Assembly (NCBI GenBank): GCA_001600415.1 | Contig: BCJX01000005.1 | Span: forward strand, 186,881 to 250,880 | Source of the DNA: Pascua guehoae | Taxonomy: Eukaryota; Basidiomycota; Tremellomycetes; Trichosporonales; Trichosporonaceae | Length of the DNA: 64,000 nt | Direction: 5' to 3' | Part shown: positions 56,601 to 64,000 of the stretch, piece after piece | Numbering within the stretch: position 1 is the first letter of the stretch | Layout of the letters: the number at the start of each line of letters is the position of its first letter | Position numbers and translations under genes: made by a program | Notes under the pieces: generated by a model | Databases searched by the model: none | What the model was told of the DNA's origin: nothing | What the model saw: only the letters and a program-made list of their open reading frames with translations

Positions 56601-58062
56601 ACTCGTTCATTCAACGAGGGGGCGGGCGACCTACTATTGACGCCCATCATTGGTACAAGGAGCACACCCACAGGTGCAGGAGAATTCTCCTGTTACAGAA
56701 GAGCTCACGCCGGTGTCGGACGCGGGCGTGATTCTGCGTTCCTCGTCATTGCGTGCACCCGTTCCTGTCTGTGCATGTGGGCGTGCCTTGCCTGTGCCTA
56801 CCAGTTACCAGATACCAGGTCTCGATATCTCCAATGCCGTGCACTCGGGGCACTCTTGCAAGGCATCCAAGGGCATCTAAGACTCGGACTGATTCTCGAT
56901 CCTCGGACGTGTCACATTTGCAGAGCACATGCCTCCAGGCCGCCACCACTCACGGACCGGTCAGCATCCGCCACAGAGACCGTGCGCGGCCGTGCGCCGA
57001 AAGGGTACCGCGGCGGCCGTTGTGAGTACCCCCCAAAAGTAGTAATGTGAATGTCGCCGAGCATATGCTCAACACCGTGCACGAGTGGGACGATAGGGAG
57101 AAAAGAAAGGGGGGTGTCTGGCGCGCTTGCATGCGCTTGCAGGACTTGGGCTAAAGAACGAACACTTCCGAAATGTGCTCGTGCGGTCGTGCCTCAATTA
57201 CTTGCTCGTGTGGCCTGCGCTTCCGCTGAGATCTAGATCGCGGGTGATTCAACAACCCACCTACTGTAGCACGCCCGCGCCCAGCTCAGACCATACTGTA
57301 GGCACGTCACATCGGAAGAATGTGCACCGCTTTCTGGATCAGAGCTCGGAGAGTGTCCATGCATACATGAGCCGTCGCAGCACCCGTCGGTTGAATTATC
57401 AGTGAGGGTTGCACCCATGCTTTGCACCTGCACACCTGGCTGCCATGCTGCTGATCAAACTTGGAGTCGTGTGCTTGTCCGGACGCGTCAACGGGCGAGA
57501 CGTGACGACGCGAGGGGACATTGCGGGAGCGCTTATCAAAACATCCACAGCTTTGAATTATTATTGACACACAATTTATTGTGGCGGAACCAAAATGGTC
57601 ATCTGCTCTGTTGCATTCGCCCATCGTCACCTTGGGTCACCTCGAGCTGCTTGCTAGTCAGCAACAACCTACATCAGAGAGACAATTACTACTCAACACC
57701 ATCGCATCCTCATCACCACTCATTCTCAGAGTAGGACGCCTGTTTTATAGAGCGATCACCTGTGCTTCTGGCTACACGACCTCCGCGCCTCTGTCATCCA
57801 CTGAGCTTGACGTGATCGAACCAGGACGCGATTTGTTGTCGCCTCTCGCCTCCACCTTCCCGCTACAGTCACCCTGTGGCCACACGTCACCAGGGCACTG
57901 CTCTAATCGTTATCGGGTTGCTATAAGCTTGAGAGGAGCTTGACGTTGAGCTCCACCTCGTGACCCAATCTCCATTTGGACAGGTTCATTGTTACCTGTC
58001 TTCCTTCGGACCAAACGCGGTCATCTCCTTGCCCTTCCTTCCTCGCCACCCCACTTTCCACC
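53689..58062. other. Long gene-poor region with assembly gap
   Basis: 4.4 kb with no gene I can support. It contains a poly-G run and the gap at 54706-54745, a T10 run at 55741-55750 and several short random open frames. Codon usage of those frames does not resemble the neighbouring genes. From about 57650 to 58060 lies C/T-rich sequence, the likely MPE1 promoter and leader. Non-coding RNAs cannot be excluded. Confidence 0.4.
54706..54745. other. Assembly gap (40 N)
   Basis: Forty N flanked on both sides by G homopolymers, so probably an unsequenced poly-G tract of unknown true length. Confidence 0.98.
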
Positions 58063-60071
58063 ATGTCGACCGTCTTCTACCGCTGGGGCGCGGGTCGCGA
58101 CGAGTCCCGCATCAGCTTTGACGGGACGCACATCTCGGTGTTTGACTTCAAGCGCCAGGTCATGTTAGGCAACAACCTCGGCAACGGCAAGGACTTTGAC
58201 TTGGTTGTGCTTGAGAATGGAGAGGGTGAGTAGCTGGCTGGTATCCAATATCTCTAGCTAATCATACAGAACTAAAGGACGACAACCACCAGATTGCACG
58301 TTCGTCGTCGCTCGTCATCCGCCGCCGACCGGCGGTCATGAAGGGGCGCGGCACTGCGCAAAACTACATTGTGGGAACGGACGCAGCCTCGGCCCTCACA
58401 GGCGAGCACCGTATCGAAGCCCATGCGAGGCAGGCGATGAAGGACCGCATGATGGGTCGGGCAGGTGCGGGAGGAACATATGGCAGTTTAAGCAAGCGCT
58501 TTGACGGCAAGGAGGACAAGAAGGTGGGTTCGAAACTCGCGAGAACGAAGCTCACCCGTCAGGCCCAGCCCACTGTGGCTGTCACGACTGGCGACGCCGA
58601 GGAAGACGCCAAGATCAAGGCCATGCTGCAGCAGAACGCAGACACTTGGGAGGAAATGCAGGAGGACATGTCGACGCTGCCACGGTTCCAGGACAACAAT
58701 CGCCGACCATTCAAGCCGTCCGGCCCAGGAGGAGGCGGTGCCAACAGGTTCGACTTTAGCATTGCGCCAGACAAGGAGCCTCCAGTGGGCTACATTTGCT
58801 ACCGCTGTGGACAAAAAGGTGGGTTTGGTTGAGCCTCCCATGCTAACCCGTCAGGCCACTGGATCCAAAACTGCCCAACCAACGACGACCCTACGGCAGC
58901 CGACCGCAAGCGCTTTGTGCGCGTGACTGGTATCCCACGAATGTTCCTGAAGACGGTCGAGACGCCGACGACAGGCGAGGGTTCATCCGGTGGTGCAATG
59001 TTGACAGCCGATGGTGGTTTCGTACGCGCAGTCGCAGACCAGCGTGCATGGCAGAAGCAGGCGGCGGCCAAGCCACGTGCATTGACGGGTGCCGACGTGC
59101 GCGAACAAGAACCATTGGACGCCGAGCTCACGTGCCCGCTTTGCAAGAAGCTCATTTGGGAGGCGGTCCGCACACCGTGCTGCGACACTGCGTTTTGTGA
59201 AGAGTGCATCCAGACGTATCTCCTCGAACACGACTTTGAGTGTCCGTCGTGTGAGAGTAAGATTGCCAGTCTCGACAAACTCGTCGCGGACGACACTCTG
59301 CGGACGCGTACAAAGGAGTATGTCGATAACCAGCTCGAAACCAATAAAAAGGAGGCCAACGAGGAGGATGTAAAGGTGGGTTACTGAAACACAGGTGATG
59401 GGACTAACCCAGCAGCAAGAGGACGGTACTGGAACACCCGGTCCAGACGGCCCTGACGTTAGTGGACGGAATCCATTCTCTGGGCCCATGCCGGATATGC
59501 AACAGCTCCACGACTACCTCCAGGCTGTAAGTTGATCACATACCCATAGTTATAACCCTACTAACAGGCGTAGATGCTACAGACGCTTCGCAACCCCCTG
59601 GTTCCTCCTTCGGTCAAGGAGGAACTACGCTCCAAGCACATCAAAATGACCAACGCCAACCTGCTCCAGATGCAGATGATGGCCGCTCAGGGCCTCCTCG
59701 CTGGCATGGGCGCCATGTCCATGGGGATGAACCCCATGATGGGTATGATGGGCATGGGTATGGGCATGGGTATGATGCCCGGTATGGGCGGCAACGCCAT
59801 GGGCGGCGGTATGCCTGGGGGCAACGGAGGCGCGGGGATGATGGGCGGCAACCAGGGCAACAACGACAATGTCATGAACATGGGAGGACTGGATGGCAAC
59901 CAAGGCAACTCGCGGCCACAAGGACGGGGTGGATTCCGGGGCGGCTTCCGCGGCCGCGGCGGGTTCCGTGGAGGCGGTGGTGGACCGGGTCGCGCGGGGA
60001 ACGTGAGCGGTATGCGCAGGCGGGCAGACGATGACATGGGTGGGCAGGAGAAGATGCAGCGTGTCGGGTAG
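58063..60071 (+). CDS. MPE1: Cleavage and polyadenylation factor subunit Mpe1 (RBBP6-like)
   Basis: Component of the pre-mRNA 3'-end cleavage and polyadenylation factor. Six exons (58063-58225, 58270-58523, 58563-58818, 58855-59375, 59413-59526, 59574-60071) join in phase to 601 residues. A ubiquitin-like DWNN domain starts the protein (VFYRWGAGRDESRISFDG). A CCHC zinc knuckle (CYRCGQKGHWIQNC) lies at about 216-229, and a RING/U-box-type C2C2-like finger (CPLCKKLIWEAVRTPCC, then CEECIQTYL and CPSC) at about 317-362. That is the exact Mpe1/RBBP6 order. The C-terminal 130 residues are Met/Gly-rich and then RGG-rich (GRGGFRGGFRGRGGFRGG), probably RNA-binding. The 39-nt intron 2 is in phase and lacks stops, so skipping or retention both stay open. 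Confidence 0.95.
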
Positions 60072-61006
60072 GCAGAGTCTTCATTGTAGTAGAGCATAGC
60101 ATGGATGCCATTCACCATATATCGACAAAACACGAACGCCCGGGGGTCGAGGGACAGTTGCGACTGGGGTGTGACCCAAGCAACGAGCGAGGACAACAAG
60201 CGCTGCCATGTAGAGAGAATATTCTCGGTTGGGAGGGGGTAGGCGAACATGAACAATGGAAGAGGAAATAAAATGGACAAAATAACAGGCAAGAACTGTC
60301 TCCGTAACGTAACTCGAGACCATATTTCGAATGAATACATGTCGTACCAACAAGATCACTATCGCGAAACGCTGGCCAGCCATTACTTACTCACGTTAAC
60401 TTCGAGCATAGTCGGAGCTAGACACATGTAACCAACAACGCAATCTAACTGGGGAACAGAAATTCTTGACATATTTTCTCCGATGGAGCTAACTGACTGG
60501 CATGGCGCACGTCAATGTAGTACACAACACACAAATATTGAGAGTCTCACCAGGGCTTGGTACTTTCACCTGCACGTCAAGGCTATTTGATAATACATAA
60601 ATCGTTAGGAAATTTGTGGCTCGGAGAGTTGACAAAAAACATGACATGGCCGAGTAGTTTAGTGGCGGACATAGTCTGGTGACTGATATCTGCTGGTGGG
60701 CACACGTCTGTCCTGGAGGCAGATGGGTAACATAAGTCGGCGTAGAGGCGAAACACATATATAGAAGTTGTACCGATATATATAGATTGTACATATATAT
60801 ATAACTGTACATACATCGTCGCCATTCTGGGCAGGGTATGTACACCCACAGGGCCAAGCAATCTACCCCAACGCTTCCCTTCTCTTCTCCTGACAGAAAC
60901 CTGTCAACGGCTCATCCACGAAGAGATGGACATCGACTGAACAGCGCAATAATCAGACGAATCGAAGTCCTCGGCCATTCCCCCCAGGACAGAAGGCTAT
61001 CATCGC
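60072..61006. other. Intergenic between MPE1 and tRNA-Thr
   Basis: 935 bp, locally AT-rich with a TATATA run at about 60776-60802. A D-arm-like phrase near 60650 has no T arm behind it, so no tRNA is called. Confidence 0.45.
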
Positions 61007-61101
61007 GCCTTCTTAGTTCAGTGGTTAGAATTTTTCACTAGTAGTGTCTCTAAGACTTGCTGTGCATGAAAGGGTCACCCGTTCGATTCGGGTAGAAGGC
61101 A
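61007..61101 (+). tRNA. tRNA-Thr (AGT), 22-nt intron
   Basis: Acceptor GCCTTCT/AGAAGGC is perfect, with discriminator A; D arm GTTC/GAAT; T arm ACCCG-TTCGATT-CGGGT. The anticodon stem TTTCA/TGAAA is perfect when 22 nt (61044-61065) are removed after position 37, leaving CTAGTAA with anticodon AGT. The mature length is 73 nt. Confidence 0.9.
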
Positions 61102-61584
61102 GCAGCGCACGAGCGTTCTCTTTTTGTTTTGGTGCTTGCTGAAGGAGAGATTGTGTGTATGTGTTCTGCATGTGTGTCCGTGTTTGGTTGACAGTGGGTT
61201 GGACGTGATGGCTCGAGGTGCAAGACCACGAGACGTCGGTGGGTGGAATCGAACCCTCAGCTTCAGTTGACGCGTTGGAACATAAACATGCCCGTGGTCT
61301 ACCTCTATCGTACGCATCGTTCGTGTCATGGTTCCCTGTGCGATGTCGAGATGGACCAATGACAAGCACTTGGCATAAGAAGGGGCCCACAATTTTCGAC
61401 CCGTGAGGAGCTACCAACCGCGGCGACCCAACTCTAGTCAATTAATATTTTATCAAATATTTTATTATTTTCCTATCACGACAAACCGAGCCAAGATGGC
61501 CTCCATTCTCAATCTGCATCGTGCATGCCCGGCAGCCACATTCGGCCGCTCTGGCCCTGGGCCTGCGGCTAGTCCAACAGCGTG
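61102..61584. other. Intergenic with tRNA-like fragment
   Basis: Between tRNA-Thr and tRNA-Gly. The minus strand carries a perfect B-box (GGTTCGATTCC, 61245-61255), and an 8-bp inverted repeat (61223-61230 with 61293-61300) surrounds it, but no cloverleaf forms. It may be a decayed tRNA. Confidence 0.4.
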
Positions 61585-61702
61585 ACATTGTTGGTGAAAC
61601 GGTATCATGCGTCGTTGCCACGAACCAGTCCTTGCTTATCACAGAGTACCCAGGACTTGATCTACCGTCGACGCGGCAGGGGTTCGACTCCCTTACAATG
61701 TA
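61585..61702 (+). tRNA. tRNA-Gly (GCC), 47-nt intron
   Basis: Acceptor ACATTGT/ACAATGT pairs perfectly with discriminator A; D arm GTGA/TCAT with AACGGTA loop; T arm AGGGG-TTCGACT-CCCTT (one G-U). The anticodon stem CGTCG/CGACG is perfect after removal of 47 nt (61621-61667), leaving TTGCCAT with anticodon GCC. The mature length is 71 nt, normal for Gly. A1-U72 instead of G1-C72 is odd for this isoacceptor, so a decayed copy is possible. Confidence 0.7.
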
Positions 61703-62405
61703 CTCTGCTTTTGCTTTTGCTGCCAAGCACGCCTGGGGATGTTTCCGGGGAAGGAGAAGGAGGAGGAGAGAGATCACGGGGGAGAGGCCGACAGCAACGA
61801 CGTGTGCGTCCTCGGTCTGACGGGATCCTGCAGGCTGGGCACGTCAAGCCTCGTCACATGCCACATCAATTGCCATGTGGGCGAGATTGTGCGACGTGAT
61901 GGCATCGTCGCTGGGCCACAGACGTACTTTCCGGGGAGCATGGCACATATCAACGGTAGCCTTGCGTTGTGGTGATGTGAGGTGCGGGGCGCTCAGCAAA
62001 CCATCTCTCCGTTCGTGCCCGCATAAACTCCTGTGCACCCCACAGGCAGCGTATTTTGCACAGAAGCAGAAACCAACGCCATCAATTGCCATCTCACTTG
62101 TCGCGCGCCATACGTGAGAGGAGAGCACACGTCGGGGTGTTAACACTGCGGCAGTTGAATCAGATTGCAAAACCCCTAGCACCTGGGACGCAGCAGCACA
62201 TCTGCGTCCCGTTTGCTACGAGCTCATTCGTCTCTGTCTGCAGTATCTGTGACTCTGGCTGCTTCTCCCAACTCGTCTCTTTCCATCCTATTTCGTCCCT
62301 TGATGCCTGTCTTTCTCGCTCCTCCCTCTCCAACCCCACATCTTCCTCACACACGCTCCAACCTCAACGCCAACGCTTGCTGCAAAAAGATAATCCCAAA
62401 AGAAG
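61703..62405. other. Intergenic between tRNA-Gly and tRNA-Cys
   Basis: 703 bp without a credible gene. Purine-rich near 61750-61775 and C/T-rich near 62270-62340. Confidence 0.45.
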
Positions 62406-62503
62406 AGTGAGTTCCCGGGATCGAACCGGGGACCCTCAGATGCTAGCTCGAGAACGGATCCCGTATTTGCAATCTGATGCAACTACCACTGTGCTAAACC
62501 CAC
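62406..62503 (-). tRNA. tRNA-Cys (GCA), 25-nt intron
   Basis: On the minus strand: acceptor GTGGGTT with AACTCAC and discriminator U, the identity base of cysteine tRNAs; T arm CCCGG-TTCGATC-CCGGG. The anticodon stem TCAGA/TCTGA is perfect when 25 nt (62442-62466) are removed after position 37, leaving TTGCAAA with anticodon GCA. The mature length is 73 nt. Confidence 0.87.
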
Positions 62504-63546
62504 CTTGTTGTGAGGGCCCAACAAATTCGGTCACAGTCGTCCAGGGTCACGTGAGTTTTGCCCTGACAAGGTGTCACATAATTAGACGACCTCTCGATAT
62601 CTGGGAGGTTAATCATGCACAAGTCTTGATACAGAGGGGTAGAAGGGGGTGCGGAATATCGTCATGGGTTCAGATTTCGTTCAAACACTCTGTGAATTGA
62701 CGAGGGGACCGCGAAAATCGAGCCCTTCGTTGACGATCGAGCTCCTCAGAAGCCACGGTCCACTCCCTTTTGGGAGCCTGTTGGGAGCTACGACAGCGGC
62801 CTCTTGCAATCGGGAAAGCAGGGTTGTGACGAGCACACGAGCTCGGGGCGTTTGATGTCACCGCCATCTTGGTCAGAGCCGCGAGCAGGGATACTGCAGT
62901 ATAGCTCATGAAGGTCGGCGCATTGCGGCATTCCCCGCTGCCTCGCACACACGAATGGCGCTGCGGTTGACAATGGCGACGAAATAAGACCAGAGAGGTA
63001 AAACGCCCAGAGTAGGCTGCGAGACAGGAGCAGTCTTCGTGGCCGCAGTGACATATTTATTGTCGCAGCTACGGACTTTTGTCCCCAAATGCCACTTTGT
63101 TCTTCGAGTGACATGACGTCATTTCAGAGTGGCCGTCTGGAAGTCTCTAGATACTCTGATTGAAAATGGGGCTTTGAACGCAATCTACCAGGCCGACGTC
63201 AAGGTGTTCGAAACGATTACGAAGGTAGCCAGCTGCATAGGGGGGTCAGCCTGCTTGCCTGTTGGTAGTCCACGTTGAGTAGTTGAGGCCGAATTGTACG
63301 TTCATGCCACAAGTTCACCCGCTGCAATCGCGAAGACTTGAACCGAGTCTGGAACAGCGTGAACACATGACTCTTGTGGAGGATGACTTCGTCTGCACAC
63401 GCCGTGTTCTTCTCTATACACTTTCTGCATTTTCCTCCAGCCGAAGACGGTGCAACCCACGACGATAGCACGCCGCCGGGAAGTACACCCGTCATTCAAC
63501 GAGTGACGCGTTTTACTGAACAACTAGACTACATGTGGTATAACAT
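62504..63546. other. Intergenic, right-hand spacer
   Basis: 1.04 kb between tRNA-Cys and the LEA-like gene. The open frames are short and dissimilar to known families. Confidence 0.45.
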
Positions 63547-64000
63547 CTACTTTCCCGAGACCGACTTCTTGACCGACTCTGTCGCGTCGTACGCCTTCTG
63601 GACCGCGGCGTCCTTTGCCTCGACGGCCTTCTCGACCGCCGCGTCCTTTGCGGCATAGGCCTTGTCGACTGCCTGGTCCTTCACGGCGGCCGCCTTTTCC
63701 TTTGCGTGGATGGCCTGCTCGCGGGCCGCAATGGCCTTGCCCGCTGCCTGGTCCTTGGCGTCGGCGACAAAGGTTGTCAACTGGCCGCCCGCGCCGACGA
63801 CGGTGCCGACGACCGTGTCCTTGGCGTCCGAGGCCTGCTTGACAACCGCGTCCTTGGCGGCCACGGCCCTTTCGCCCACCGCGTCAGCCGCGGCGCGGGC
63901 CTCGGCGATGGCGGCGTCGGCCTCCTTCTTGGCCGTGCCCCGGGCCGTCTCGCTGCGTCCGAAGCCCGTGAGGAAGACGACGGTCGCGAACGCGCCCGCG
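63547..64000 (-). CDS. LEA-like 11-mer repeat protein, 5' cut by the window edge
   Basis: The last 150 residues of a protein whose start lies beyond 64000; the frame is open to the edge. A hydrophobic stretch at the cut end (AGAFATVVFLTGFG) could be a membrane or signal segment. The rest is Ala/Lys/Asp/Glu-rich with an 11-residue rhythm: VDKAYAAKDAA, VEKAVEAKDAA, VQKAYDATESV. Such repeats form amphipathic helices in group-3 LEA and perilipin-like proteins, which shield membranes or proteins during drying, freezing or lipid-droplet coating. Function here is inferred from the repeat only. The stop is TAG at 63547-63549. Confidence 0.75.
   Translation of the reverse strand, partial: AGAFATVVFLTGFGRSETARGTAKKEADAAIAEARAAADAVGERAVAAKDAVVKQASDAKDTVVGTVVGAGGQLTTFVADAKDQAAGKAIAAREQAIHAKEKAAAVKDQAVDKAYAAKDAAVEKAVEAKDAAVQKAYDATESVKKSVSGK

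Noticed and set aside
60645..60735. tRNA-like D-arm phrase (GTAGTTTAGTGGC)
   Set aside because: No B-box and no T arm downstream, and the arms do not pair.
61223..61300. Possible sixth tRNA on the minus strand
   Set aside because: The B-box is perfect but the T stem has two mismatches and no D or anticodon arm can be built. Kept only as a finding.

Overview
This 64-kb window looks like a chromosomal contig segment from a GC-rich basidiomycete yeast, most probably a tremellomycete (Trichosporonales or a relative of Cryptococcus). The signs are genes split by many very short introns (35-60 nt) with GTGAGT/GTAAGT-type donors and CTNAC branch points a few bases before the acceptor AG, eukaryotic housekeeping proteins close to Cryptococcus/Trichosporon families, and tRNA genes that all appear to carry introns. 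I rebuilt splice junctions by hand; every multi-exon model below was checked for reading phase across all junctions.

Layout: 0.6-1.8 kb SEC22-type R-SNARE (+, 5' end unresolved); 2.5-4.6 kb acyl-CoA-binding, membrane-anchored ACBD5/Atg37-like protein (-); 5.2-10.7 kb RNA polymerase I largest subunit (+); 11.1-13.8 kb BAR-SH3 protein (-); 14.4-16.4 kb CofD/YvcK-like protein (+); 16.8-19.8 kb URI/Bud27 prefoldin-like protein (+); 20.1-21.4 kb RNA polymerase I/III subunit AC40 (-); 21.9-24.8 kb RAD54 (+); 25.6-28.4 kb Cid1/TUT-type terminal nucleotidyltransferase (+); 29.0-38.0 kb FAB1/PIKfyve (+); tRNA-Leu (-); 39.0-41.5 kb short-chain dehydrogenase with repeat-swollen introns (+); tRNA-Val (-); 42.5-50.0 kb CCH1 calcium channel in 22 exons (-); 50.6-51.5 kb NAD(P)-binding protein (-); a gene-poor stretch of about 6.6 kb holding one weak hypothetical gene and a 40-N gap; 58.1-60.1 kb MPE1 cleavage/polyadenylation factor (+); a tRNA island (Thr, Gly, Cys); and at the right edge a partial LEA-like repeat protein (-).

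Functional links: three genes for making RNA polymerases (Pol I A190, AC40 of Pol I/III, and URI/Bud27, a polymerase-assembly prefoldin) lie within about 16 kb. Several others act on membranes (SEC22, ACBD5/Atg37-like, BAR-SH3, FAB1, CCH1). There is no sign of a mobile element, CRISPR, secondary-metabolite cluster or foreign island. I found no obviously new multi-gene system. The best leads are regulatory and structural: a rare TTACGTAA palindrome in three upstream regions, an N/E/E/E channel filter, phase-neutral introns, a GC-AG intron, universal tRNA introns, repeat-expanded introns and a LEA-like 11-mer protein.
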